Shown in pieces: positions 48,735 to 57,153 of a stretch of DNA of 64,000 nt; the first letter of the stretch is position 1, and each line of letters opens with the position of its first letter. The stretch is from Palsa-1392 sp036490335. GTDB taxonomy: Bacteria > Verrucomicrobiota > Verrucomicrobiia > Chthoniobacterales > UBA10450. The translations under genes were made by a program, and so were the position numbers. The stretch covers positions 136,488-200,487 of the forward strand of contig DASXEB010000011.1 of assembly GCA_036490335.1 (NCBI GenBank), in the 5' to 3' direction. The notes beneath the pieces are model-generated. The model was not told the DNA's origin. It was given only the letters and a program-made list of their open reading frames with translations, and ran no database searches.

Positions 48735-48831
48735 GTCTAGTCAACACTTACACTCGTTAGGGCATTCGGCGTTGGGCGGTTGAATTCGCGACTCGCATTC
48801 TGCCGAAAACGCTTCAAGATTTGGGCGCGGT

Positions 48832-49956
48832 ATGAAAACAAAAAAGTCTCCCGCTTCCGCTGCGACCTACGCCGTCGTCGGCTCGGATGAGATTGCGGTG
48901 AAAACGGCCGCGCAGGAGTTAGCCGCGCGGCTCGCTCCAGCCGCGGCCGGCGACTTCGGCCTCGAGACGATCGACGGCTGCGCGGACAACGCCGATCAAG
49001 CGGCAAATCGCATTCGCGCGACGATCGAAGCCCTGCAAACCCTTCCTTTTTTCGGCGGCGGCAAACTAGTCTGGCTGAGGAACGCGAATTTTCTCGGCGA
49101 TAACATCATCGCTCGTTCGTTAGGCGTGCAGGAAGCGCTCGAGCGGCTCGCGGGTCTGCTCGAAAATGATTTCGCGTCGGAGGGAGTGAAATTTCTCCTC
49201 AGCGCGCCCGAGGTCGACAAGCGCCGGGCGTTTTACAAGACGCTCGGCAAACACGCCGAGCTTCAGGTCTTCGACCGGCTCGACTCGAACCGCAGCGGTT
49301 GGGAAGAAGAAGCGGCCGCGCACGTCGAGTCGTTAGGCAAACGCCGCGGTTTGCGCTTCGAGGGCGACGCGCTCGACTTGTTCGTGCTCATGACCGGTGG
49401 TGACACGCGCGTGATTGGAAACGAGCTGGAAAAAATCGACCTTTATCTCGGCGCGACAATGCGCGAGGTCGGGCTCGACATCGTCCGTGCCCTCGTGCCG
49501 CTTTCGCGCGCCGGCGTCATCTTCGAGCTGGGCAACGCGCTGGCCGCGCGCGATCTCGCGCGCGCGCTCGCACTCGTTAGGCGGCTGCTCGACCAGGGCG
49601 AATCGGCCATCGGCATTCTCCTCGTCGCGGTCATCCCGACGGTGCGAAATCTTTTGCTCGCGAAAGATTTGATGCAGCGACACCGATTGTCCCGGCCGGC
49701 GGCGCCATTCTCATTTATCTCGAGCGTGAACCGGCTGCCGGCGACCGCGACCGCGCATTTGCCGCGAAAAAAAGATGGCTCCATCAACAGCTACGCGCTC
49801 GGCATCGCCGCGACGCAGGCGCATCGGTTCGAGGTGACGCAATTGATCGCCGGACTCGAGGCCTGTCTGGCGGCGAACCTGCAAATCGTGAGCACGCAGC
49901 TCGATCACGAGCTGATTCTCAACCAGGTGGTCGTCAAGCTGCTCGCTCTCGCCTAA
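48832..49956 (+). CDS. holA: DNA polymerase III subunit delta
   Basis: Clamp-loader subunit of 374 residues that opens the beta clamp during replication. The family pattern is seen as AVVGSDEIAVKTAAQEL at the start, TLPFFGGGKLVWLRNANFL, a long helical middle (DTRVIGNELEKIDLYLG) and the C-terminal collar GLEACLAANLQIVSTQLDHELILNQVVVKLL. It has no Walker A, as expected for delta. Three exact 9-mer copies lie inside and its stop TAA is given by a fourth (49951-49959). This marks the return to core sequence after the island. Confidence 0.9.
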   Translation: MKTKKSPASAATYAVVGSDEIAVKTAAQELAARLAPAAAGDFGLETIDGCADNADQAANRIRATIEALQTLPFFGGGKLVWLRNANFLGDNIIARSLGVQEALERLAGLLENDFASEGVKFLLSAPEVDKRRAFYKTLGKHAELQVFDRLDSNRSGWEEEAAAHVESLGKRRGLRFEGDALDLFVLMTGGDTRVIGNELEKIDLYLGATMREVGLDIVRALVPLSRAGVIFELGNALAARDLARALALVRRLLDQGESAIGILLVAVIPTVRNLLLAKDLMQRHRLSRPAAPFSFISSVNRLPATATAHLPRKKDGSINSYALGIAATQAHRFEVTQLIAGLEACLAANLQIVSTQLDHELILNQVVVKLLALA

Positions 49957-49974
49957 CGAGTGCCTAACGAATCC

Positions 49975-50421
49975 TCAAATCGTGTCGTGCGTCTGCCGGC
50001 GCGCGATCGGTCCGACCCAGGGAATGTCCCAGCGCACGCCGCTGAATGCTTTCACGATCGCGATGATGAGGACGACGAGAAAACCGATTTGCACAAGGGC
50101 GGAGGCGAGCGCCCAGAGCGTGCCGAAAATGTGCCCGATAAAACCTGGAATCGACCAGAAGATCTCGCGGATGATGCCCGAGACGATGTTAAACAAAATC
50201 CAAATCGCGCCGAAGATGATCGACTGCATGGCGTAGAAACGGACGAAGGAATCGCGTTTCTCGAGCAGATAAAAGATGATGCCGCCGATGAGCGGGAAGC
50301 AGGCGAGGGCCGCCGCGACGTTCGACGGCAAACCGGTTGAGGTCGGATGTCCCGGCGTGGTTTCGGCGACGGGCGTGACCGGCGGCGGGACGGGATCGAT
50401 CGGGTCAACTGGATCAGGCAT
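49975..50421 (-). CDS. DUF4870-family membrane protein
   Basis: Small inner-membrane protein of 148 residues. A Pro/Thr-rich N-terminal tail of about 30 residues precedes three or four helices (AALACFPLIGGIIFYLLEKR, FYAMQSIIFGAIWILFNIVSGII, ALVQIGFLVVLIIAIVKAFSG), with the family motif RFYAMQSI and the C-terminal WDIPWVGPIARR. Function unknown. Convergent with holA (18 bases between stops, a 9-mer copy in the gap) and divergent from the prepilin gene. Confidence 0.85.
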   Translation of the reverse strand: MPDPVDPIDPVPPPVTPVAETTPGHPTSTGLPSNVAAALACFPLIGGIIFYLLEKRDSFVRFYAMQSIIFGAIWILFNIVSGIIREIFWSIPGFIGHIFGTLWALASALVQIGFLVVLIIAIVKAFSGVRWDIPWVGPIARRQTHDTI

Positions 50422-50516
50422 ATTGTTATTAAGACAAAGCGCGGCGCTTAATCAAGCCTGCGTTGCGGCGCGATTTTGCTACCGCAGGCCGGGACCCGAA
50501 TGCTAGTTTGCGAAAA

Positions 50517-51179
50517 ATGGATACGGCAAAAAATCCGCGCGGCGCATTCACCCTCATCGAGCTGCTCGTTGTCATCACGATTATCGCGATCCTCGCCGGC
50601 ATCGCGCTGCCGGTTTTCAACACCGTGCAGGAGCGCGCCCGCGTCACGCAGGACTTGAGCAATCTCCGCCAGCTCGGGTTGGCGACGCAGATGTATTTAA
50701 ATGACAACGACGGCGTGTTTTTTTCACCGACGACGGATTGGATGCAGGATCTCAATCCAAAATATGTGAATTCTTGGAAGGTCTTTCATTCGCCCTTTGA
50801 TCGCACTCGCGTTCCTTCGGAAAATCCCTCCAGCGCCCCGGTCAGCTACGGATTTAATAGCAACGCCAAGACGATGTCCGGCACCTTATTAGCAAGTCAA
50901 ATCGTTAGGCCGACTGAATTCATACTCTTCGCGCCAAGCCAACCGTTCAATTACGTCGCGACCTCAACTGCTCCGACCGTGTCTAACAATAGCGAGGGAT
51001 CAGGTGGCGACGCGCGCGGCGGCACGAGTTCCAACGGAGCTTACATCGCTGTCTGCTGCGCCGATCTTCACGTGGAGAATTTGGCCTGGTCCACTTTTCA
51101 TAGCGACGCTGCCGATCCCGGAACCTCGGATCTTGCTTCCGGGCGCTGGCATCCCGATCCGACAAATTTGAATCTGTGA
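50517..51179 (+). CDS. Prepilin-like protein with type IV N-terminal methylation motif
   Basis: Pseudopilin-like protein of 220 residues. The start at 50517 (MDTAKNPRGA) is preferred to the longer frame because it places the cleavage site correctly: after GA, the mature part begins FTLIELLVVITIIAILAG, with the Glu at position 5 and a long hydrophobic helix. Cleavage after Ala instead of Gly is usual in this phylum. The rest resembles the secreted-type pseudopilins of Verrucomicrobiota and Planctomycetes, with C-terminal HPDPTNL. It may belong to a type II secretion or a pilus system, or be one of the many lone prepilins of such genomes. Its stop overlaps the aroB start (GTGA). Confidence 0.85.
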   Translation: MDTAKNPRGAFTLIELLVVITIIAILAGIALPVFNTVQERARVTQDLSNLRQLGLATQMYLNDNDGVFFSPTTDWMQDLNPKYVNSWKVFHSPFDRTRVPSENPSSAPVSYGFNSNAKTMSGTLLASQIVRPTEFILFAPSQPFNYVATSTAPTVSNNSEGSGGDARGGTSSNGAYIAVCCADLHVENLAWSTFHSDAADPGTSDLASGRWHPDPTNLNL

Positions 51180-52249
51180 TCGCCATCACGGTTCGACCGA
51201 GGCAATCAGCGATCTACGAAGCTGTCGTTAGGGAAAATTTGCTGCGAGACGCCGGTGCGCTCGTTAGGCGTTCATTGAAGGGAGCGCGTTGCATTGTTGT
51301 CAGCGATGAAAATGTCGCGCCGCTTTTCGCGGAGCGCGTGATTGAAAGTTTGCGGCAGGAAAGTTTTGCCGTGGAGTTGATCACGATCGCGCTGGGCGAG
51401 ACGTCGAAAACGCTTTCGCAAGCCGGCGCGCTTTGCGACCAGCTCTGCGCCGCGGGCCTCGATCGATCGTCGTTTCTGATTTCGTTAGGCGGCGGCGTCG
51501 TTTTGGATCTCGTCGGGTTTGTCGCGTCGATTTTCTTGCGCGGCATTCCGTATGTTTCCGTTCCGACCACGCTGCTCGCGCAGATCGACAGCTGCATTGG
51601 CGGAAAAACCGGCGTCAATTCTGTCGCAGGAAAAAATCTCATCGGCAGTTTGCATCAGCCCGCGCTTGTCATCGTGGACACGGACACGCTGCAGAGTTTG
51701 CCGCCGCGAATTTGGAACGAAGGCCTCGCCGAAGCGGTCAAACATGGAATCATTCGCGACCGCGCGCTCTTCGATTCCGTCGCCAGCGTTAATCGCGAGG
51801 ATCCGGCCGAATTCATTGCGCGCAACCTGGAGATCAAGGCCGGGCTCATCGCGGAAGATGAGTGCGAGGAAAAAGATGTTCGCGCGCTTTTGAATTTTGG
51901 CCACACCGTCGGCCACGCGATCGAGCACGCGGCCGGCCTTGGAACTCTGCTTCATGGCGAAGCGGTCAGCCTCGGCATCGTCGCGGCCGCGCATGTCTCG
52001 GTGCGTCGCGCCGGCTTGTCGTTAGGCGAGTGCGAGCGAATTATCGCGATGTTGCGCGCCTGTCATTTGCCGACGGAAATTCCACCCGGTATTTCGCGGG
52101 AGAAAATTTTCGCCGCCTTGATGCACGACAAGAAATTCCGCAACGGACGCATTCGTTTTGTCGTCACGCCGGAGATCGGGCGCGCGCACTTGGCCGAAAA
52201 CGTCACGCTCGAAGACCTGCGCGAGGCAATCCGCCTAACGAGCGCCTAA
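51176..52249 (+). CDS. aroB: 3-dehydroquinate synthase
   Basis: Shikimate-pathway enzyme of 357 residues converting DAHP to 3-dehydroquinate with NAD and a divalent metal. Diagnostic segments: ISLGGGVVLDLVGFVASIFLRG, VPTTLLAQIDSCIGGKTGVN, WNEGLAEAVKHGII, and metal ligands in LNFGHTVGHAIE and LLHGEAVSLG. GTG start overlapping the prepilin stop. The stop TAA is inside the 9-mer at 52244-52252, the same copy that gives the stop TAG of the convergent amidase on the other strand. Five 9-mer copies in or at the end of the gene. Confidence 0.96.
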   Translation: MIAITVRPRQSAIYEAVVRENLLRDAGALVRRSLKGARCIVVSDENVAPLFAERVIESLRQESFAVELITIALGETSKTLSQAGALCDQLCAAGLDRSSFLISLGGGVVLDLVGFVASIFLRGIPYVSVPTTLLAQIDSCIGGKTGVNSVAGKNLIGSLHQPALVIVDTDTLQSLPPRIWNEGLAEAVKHGIIRDRALFDSVASVNREDPAEFIARNLEIKAGLIAEDECEEKDVRALLNFGHTVGHAIEHAAGLGTLLHGEAVSLGIVAAAHVSVRRAGLSLGECERIIAMLRACHLPTEIPPGISREKIFAALMHDKKFRNGRIRFVVTPEIGRAHLAENVTLEDLREAIRLTSA

Positions 52250-53550
52250 CGAGTCTGCGGCCGCGCCGTTTTGAAATAGGCCAGCAGGCCGTCGACGACG
52301 CCGTTGGTGTATTCGCGGAAAATGCTCGACCGCTTTTTCCCCGCGATTTTGCGCGTGCCGTCGTAATCGCCGGCCTCGACCCGGGCGAAGACTTCGTGGC
52401 TGTTCATGACGTAAGGCTCGAGATACACGGTCGGGCAGCGATAGAGCCGCGTCGCCATGAGATTGCGCGCGTAAACGTAGCCGCTTTTCCCGACCGGCGT
52501 GACGTTGGGCGTTTTGTAATGATACGGCGGCAGGCCGGTCGTTTTCGCCATCGTTAGGCCGAGCGAATCGGCGAGGTCCACTTCCTCGGGAAACGAACGG
52601 CTGAGAAGCTTGCGCATCATCTCGAAACGTTCGTCGTCGAGCTCGACTTCGAGCGGCAAATAGGAGCCGTTGACGAGCAGATGGAGATGATTTTTGTCGA
52701 CCAGTTTTGGCTTCGCCGGATCGCCCCACTGCTCGGCGTTGAAGTGCAAACAGAGCACGAGATCGGGTTGCAGGCTGTAGTTCACAAGATCGGCGCGGCG
52801 GCGGATTTCGCTGTTGCGATAAAACATCAATTCTTCCTGCCAGCGCACACTTTTCTCCTTTTCCGGGTCGGCCGGTCCGTGAAAATCTTCCGCCGGTTTG
52901 GCGATGCCGGCGTGACGCAAAAGTTGCAGCGCGATCTCGCGAAAATCCGACGGCCGATACGGCGTCACCGGCTCGTCGCTTGCGCGCACGAGCGAGACCT
53001 CTGCGCCTAACGACTGCAAACGCGGCACGAGCATTTGCGCGACGCGCAACGTGAGATCGCCTTCCTGCACCGGCGCGGCTTTGCCGATCTTGAACCAGCG
53101 CTCTTCCATTTTCGCCCAACGGCCGCCGAGATGACCGGGATCGAGCGCGATGCGAAAACCGGAAAGCGGTTTGCCGGCGGCGGGCGCGCCTAACGATGAA
53201 GGCGGAGTCCAGTTGCGCGGCAACGGCAGCCGGTCGGCGTCGGTTTTCGCAAAATGCAGGCGCAGATAATCGTGCACCTCGTGGCTTTTCAGGATCCGCA
53301 CTTCATCCGGCCGCAGATCGATCAACTCCGCGCTCACGCCGTGCGGGCAATAAACGTCGTGCAGCAAATGCGCGAACTCGTCGTGCGTCAGCGTGCCCTG
53401 GTATTGATCGAGCTGGTTCCAATCCGGCTCGTGGCCGAGCGTGCTTAAATCGGTTGGAAGTTCGTTAGGCGGTTCTTCGTCGAGCGCGCGCGCGGTGGTT
53501 GCGGCGCCGAGAAAAAGAATCGCGAGCAGAAAAATGCGAGAGCGAAACAT
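52246..53550 (-). CDS. N-acetylmuramoyl-L-alanine amidase (Amidase_3), exported
   Basis: Zinc-dependent cell-wall hydrolase of 434 residues with a signal peptide (MFRSRIFLLAILFLGAATTARA). An N-terminal region of about 110 residues has no known domain. The amidase core then starts at FRIALDPGHLGG (His140 as zinc ligand), followed by Glu in GDLTLRVAQMLVP, LVLCLHFNAE (second His) and the catalytic Glu in VYLEPYVMNS. It is longer than the usual core because of about 120 extra residues between the zinc ligands. It acts in the periplasm on peptidoglycan stems during growth or division. Convergent with aroB, sharing one 9-mer as stop. Confidence 0.88.
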   Translation of the reverse strand: MFRSRIFLLAILFLGAATTARALDEEPPNELPTDLSTLGHEPDWNQLDQYQGTLTHDEFAHLLHDVYCPHGVSAELIDLRPDEVRILKSHEVHDYLRLHFAKTDADRLPLPRNWTPPSSLGAPAAGKPLSGFRIALDPGHLGGRWAKMEERWFKIGKAAPVQEGDLTLRVAQMLVPRLQSLGAEVSLVRASDEPVTPYRPSDFREIALQLLRHAGIAKPAEDFHGPADPEKEKSVRWQEELMFYRNSEIRRRADLVNYSLQPDLVLCLHFNAEQWGDPAKPKLVDKNHLHLLVNGSYLPLEVELDDERFEMMRKLLSRSFPEEVDLADSLGLTMAKTTGLPPYHYKTPNVTPVGKSGYVYARNLMATRLYRCPTVYLEPYVMNSHEVFARVEAGDYDGTRKIAGKKRSSIFREYTNGVVDGLLAYFKTARPQTR

Positions 53551-53587
53551 CGGCTTGGGAATTCACAGTTTAATACGATGATCGGCG

Positions 53588-54376
53588 ATGCTCACGATTC
53601 TTTTCCTCGGCGACATCGTCGGCGAACCGGGACGCAGCGCGGTCATCGCGCGGCTGCCGGAATTGAAGCGCGAGCTCGCGGTCGATTTTGCGATCGTGAA
53701 TGGCGAAAATGCGGCGGCCGGTCGCGGGATCACGCCGAAGATTACGATCGATCTTTTGCGCGCCGGCGTTTCGGTCATCACGACCGGCGATCATGTCTGG
53801 GATCAAAAAGAAACGGCGCCTTTTATCGACACCGAGCCGCGGCTTTTGCGGCCGATTAATTATCCCGACGGCGCGCCGGGCGCGGGCACGGTCGTGCTCG
53901 AGACACCGAAAGGAAAAGTCGGCGTGATCAACGTGCAGGCGCGCACTTTCATGCAGCCGATTTTGGAAAATCCGTTTCCGTTTCTCGATCGCGCGGTCGA
54001 AAAAATGCGCGCGGAAACCCCGGTCATCATCGTCGACGCGCACGGTGAAACGACGAGCGAGAAAATCGCGATCGGGCGTTTTCTCGACGGCCGCGTTTCG
54101 GCCGTGCTCGGCACGCACACGCATGTGCAAACAGCCGACGAACAAATTTTCGAAGGCGGCACCGCGTTCATCTGCGACGCCGGGATGTGCGGGCCGGTCA
54201 ATTCGATTCTTGGCCGCGAGGTCGATGCGATCGTTAGGCGATTTATTTCCAATCTGCCGGCGGCGTTTCCGATCGCGGGCGGGCCCGTGCGTTTGCGCGG
54301 CGCGCTCGTCGAGATCGACGAAACCACCGGCCGCGCGATCCGAATCACGCGGGTGAATGAACCGGGTCCCGCCTGA
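53588..54376 (+). CDS. ymdB: YmdB-family metallophosphoesterase
   Basis: Two-metal phosphoesterase of 262 residues; the Bacillus homologue is a 2',3'-cyclic nucleotide phosphodiesterase affecting biofilm and sporulation genes. Ligand motifs: FLGDIVGEPGR (Asp9), VNGENAAAG (38-41), TTGDHVWD (67-69), VDAHGETTSEK and GTHTHVQTAD. Full length for the family. Divergent from the amidase, with 37 bases between. A 9-mer copy lies at 54231. Confidence 0.92.
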   Translation: MLTILFLGDIVGEPGRSAVIARLPELKRELAVDFAIVNGENAAAGRGITPKITIDLLRAGVSVITTGDHVWDQKETAPFIDTEPRLLRPINYPDGAPGAGTVVLETPKGKVGVINVQARTFMQPILENPFPFLDRAVEKMRAETPVIIVDAHGETTSEKIAIGRFLDGRVSAVLGTHTHVQTADEQIFEGGTAFICDAGMCGPVNSILGREVDAIVRRFISNLPAAFPIAGGPVRLRGALVEIDETTGRAIRITRVNEPGPA

Positions 54377-54449
54377 TTCCGGTCGCGCGCAGCTTGCGCG
54401 GCGCGAAGGTTGCGGCCAAACTCGTGCCGCAATCGAATAACTTGAGAGC

Positions 54450-55292
54450 ATGATGACGAAAATCTGGAAACGAAATTGGAAGCTAGCCGCGCTAGTCGTT
54501 CTCTTCGCCTGCGCGCCGGGTTTCGCGCGCGCGGACGACAAAGCCGAGGCTTACAAGGCCGGCAAGGAAGGGATCGAGGCGGCGAAAAACAAACAATGGG
54601 ACAAGGCGATCGAGCTTTTCCAAAAAGCGGCGAAGCTCGATCCGAAGGACGTGAACAATTACAACAATCTCGGCCTCGCGGAAAAAAATGCGGGCAAGCT
54701 CGACGACGCCTTGAAGGCTTTCAGCGAGGGGATTTCAATGCAGGAAAACGCGATCGGCTATCAGAATCGCGGGGTCATCGAAATCAGCCAGAATAAATTT
54801 CCGGACGCGATCAAGGATCTCGATCGTGCACTGAAACTCAATCCGGACAATATCACCTCGCATCGTTTCCGCGCCTTCGCCCATCTGCAAAACAAGGATT
54901 ACGCGAAGGCGGTCGAGGATTATAACAAGGTGCTGAGCCAAAAAGAAAACGATCCGGAAATTCTCGACCGGCGCGCGTTCGCCTATTGGAATTTGAAACA
55001 ATACGACAAGGCGATCGCGGATTATAACAAACTCATCCAGGCGAAACCGGGCGATAAGGCCGCGTATCTCGACCGGAGTTATGTCTACGAGTTGAAAGGC
55101 GACACCGCCAAAGGCATCGCCGATTGCGACAAGGTGCTGAGTCTCGACCCGAACAATGCCGAGGCCAGGGCGCGCAAGGCTCGGCTCGAGTATCAGCAAA
55201 ACAAAAAGGCTCCAACCCCGACACCGACCGCGCGTCCGCGCCGAACGATGCCGCCGGAGCCGGAAGCGACTCCGACACCGAAGAAGAGGTAG
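54450..55292 (+). CDS. Exported TPR-repeat protein
   Basis: Protein of 280 residues with a signal peptide (KLAALVVLFACAPGFARA) and about six TPR units in tandem (for example KEGIEAAKNKQWDKAIELF, NNLGLAEKNAGKLDDAL, AFAHLQNKDYAKAVEDYN, AFAYWNLKQYDKAIADYN). A Pro/Thr-rich C-terminal tail (APTPTPTARPRR) ends in a lysine cluster. It is a periplasmic scaffold of unknown partners. Converges on the DUF885 peptidase; an inverted pair of GTTAGGC words lies between the two stops. Confidence 0.82.
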   Translation: MMTKIWKRNWKLAALVVLFACAPGFARADDKAEAYKAGKEGIEAAKNKQWDKAIELFQKAAKLDPKDVNNYNNLGLAEKNAGKLDDALKAFSEGISMQENAIGYQNRGVIEISQNKFPDAIKDLDRALKLNPDNITSHRFRAFAHLQNKDYAKAVEDYNKVLSQKENDPEILDRRAFAYWNLKQYDKAIADYNKLIQAKPGDKAAYLDRSYVYELKGDTAKGIADCDKVLSLDPNNAEARARKARLEYQQNKKAPTPTPTARPRRTMPPEPEATPTPKKR

Positions 55293-55302
55293 AGTTATAC
55301 TC

Positions 55303-55319
55303 GTTAGGCAGGGCCTAAC
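55303..55319. terminator. Inverted pair of the dispersed word between convergent genes
   Basis: GTTAGGC and GCCTAAC form a 7-bp stem around AGG, located between two convergent genes (TPR protein and DUF885 peptidase). The right arm overlaps the DUF885 stop codon. Symmetric placement suggests a bidirectional terminator; there is no U-run. Confidence 0.45.
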
Positions 55320-57105
55320 TCTTCGCCGCCTTCTCCAGATCGGTCGGATCGTCGAGCATGATCCACTCCAGCACCGAGACGGGAAGGCTGCCGTGGCTGA
55401 TGAGATCGTCGTGGAATTCTCCGAGTCGAAACTTATCTCCCATCTTGTCACGATAGCGGCCTAACAATTGCATGATCTGCCATTTCCCGACGATGTAACT
55501 GATCTTCTGCGTCGGGTTCGAGGCCGCGCCGCCCGCTTCGCCTTCCGCGGCCTCGTGATCAAGGCCGCCGGCTTCCATGAAATATTTCACCGCCTGATCG
55601 AAACTCCATTTTCCGGTGTGCAGATTCACGTCCACGCCGATGCGCGCGCAGCGATACCGCGCCAGTCGCAGCACTTGACCTACAGAGGCGGAGTCAGGCG
55701 GGTAAAGGCCTTCGCGCATGAGCATTTCCTCGCCGTAAAGCGCCCAGCCTTCGATGAAAGGATTGCTCGCCGTCTGCCGCCGAATCTCGTCGTGAAGATG
55801 ATTCGCGATCGAGAGCTGGAGGAAATGTCCGGGAATTCCTTCATGGCCGAGAATCGGTCGCGGGTCTTCGATCGCGGCGCGGATGTAAAAGTTGTTCGAC
55901 TTCGGGTCGTAGGTCGGGATGAAATAAAATCCCGTCGGGTCCTGATCGTAAAGTCCAGGTGGATTCATGAAGCCGCCGGGACTCGTCGGTTTAAAAGCCG
56001 CCGGCAACTGTCGAATCTCAAAGTGCCCGAGATAACTCGGCAGAGTGACAAGCTGATGGTCTTTGAGAAATTGAATCATCTCCGCCTCGCGGCTCTGATA
56101 GGCTCGAAGAAACGACGCCTGATCGGGCGGAATGTTTTTGCTCCGGGCCGGGTCGGGATTGGCCAGGGAAGGATCGGGCAGCCATGCCTCGTAGGCGCGA
56201 TATTGCGCCAGCTCGACGCGGCCGATCATCTCCACTTCCGCGGCATTCAGCGGCAGGAGCAGAACGTGGTGCAGATAGTAATTGTAATTCGCCTCGCCCA
56301 TCGGCGCGAAGGCGCTCATGGAAGGCAACTGCTTCTCCAAGTGATCGGCGTAATCGTGGATCGCCTTGAGCGCGCCGTCGCGGGCTTCGACCAGAGACTT
56401 ATACTCGTTAGGCGGCAAACCTTGCGCCAGAGTCATCAGGCTGTCGTTAAAGAGCGGGTCGATCGCGCGCGCGGACGCGATCGCGAGCTGGGCGAAAAGT
56501 TTCACCGGCTGCGCGAGGTTTTTCTCACCCTGAGCGAGCATTGCCGGCATCGCCTGCAACCGTGTCGTCGCGGCTCGCGCGCGCTTCTCCGGCGTCTCGT
56601 AATCTTTTTTCAGGAGCGAAAAGATGCCGTTGCTGCATTCGCCCACATAGGTCTGCGGATCGCGGCTCGTCGAATGCCAGACGCGATCGTCGAACGCGGC
56701 CTCCTCGAGCTGCGAGCGAAAAAGAATCCAGTCGATCCGATCGTCCTTCGCCCAATGCGCAGTCGGGATCGCGTTCACCTGCGCGAGCAGATGGCGCACA
56801 CGCGCGGCGCGCTCCGCGATTTTTTCCGGCGCGTAATTCGTTAGGCGATCGTCCCAGGTGTGCAGGCCGGCATCGCTGCTCCCGACCGGATACTGCTGAT
56901 TGCGCCAGTCGTAATAATCGTTCGCCAGTTTGTGCAGCGCGGCGGCATCGCCCTGGAGCGGCTTCGATAAATCGGGAGTCGCGGTCGTAATCAAAGCTTT
57001 GTTCGTCACATCCGGCGTTTGGTGCGGCATCGGTTGCGCGATCGCGCGCTGCGCGGCGAATGAAACGGCGAAGAAAAGCAGCCAGACGTAATCGCGTTTT
57101 TTCAT
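55315..57105 (-). CDS. DUF885-family exported metallopeptidase
   Basis: Protein of 596 residues with signal peptide (VWLLFFAVSFAAQRAIA). The DUF885 family has a gluzincin-type zinc site: HEGIPGH at 421-427 and the third ligand in EGWALYGEE (452-460), both intact. Related proteins are carboxypeptidase-like or dipeptidase-like enzymes in the periplasm. The stop codon TAG is provided by a GTTAGGC word. Same strand as the Rieske protein, 48 bases downstream of it. Two 9-mer copies inside. Confidence 0.88.
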   Translation of the reverse strand: MKKRDYVWLLFFAVSFAAQRAIAQPMPHQTPDVTNKALITTATPDLSKPLQGDAAALHKLANDYYDWRNQQYPVGSSDAGLHTWDDRLTNYAPEKIAERAARVRHLLAQVNAIPTAHWAKDDRIDWILFRSQLEEAAFDDRVWHSTSRDPQTYVGECSNGIFSLLKKDYETPEKRARAATTRLQAMPAMLAQGEKNLAQPVKLFAQLAIASARAIDPLFNDSLMTLAQGLPPNEYKSLVEARDGALKAIHDYADHLEKQLPSMSAFAPMGEANYNYYLHHVLLLPLNAAEVEMIGRVELAQYRAYEAWLPDPSLANPDPARSKNIPPDQASFLRAYQSREAEMIQFLKDHQLVTLPSYLGHFEIRQLPAAFKPTSPGGFMNPPGLYDQDPTGFYFIPTYDPKSNNFYIRAAIEDPRPILGHEGIPGHFLQLSIANHLHDEIRRQTASNPFIEGWALYGEEMLMREGLYPPDSASVGQVLRLARYRCARIGVDVNLHTGKWSFDQAVKYFMEAGGLDHEAAEGEAGGAASNPTQKISYIVGKWQIMQLLGRYRDKMGDKFRLGEFHDDLISHGSLPVSVLEWIMLDDPTDLEKAAKS

Positions 57106-57153
57106 GGCGCGATTTTTATCCGACTTTCGATTGTCAGGCCAACTTCTTCTTTC

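Noticed and set aside
55468..56844. 458-codon plus-strand frame over the DUF885 peptidase
   Set aside because: Antisense shadow; the peptidase has an intact zinc site on the other strand.
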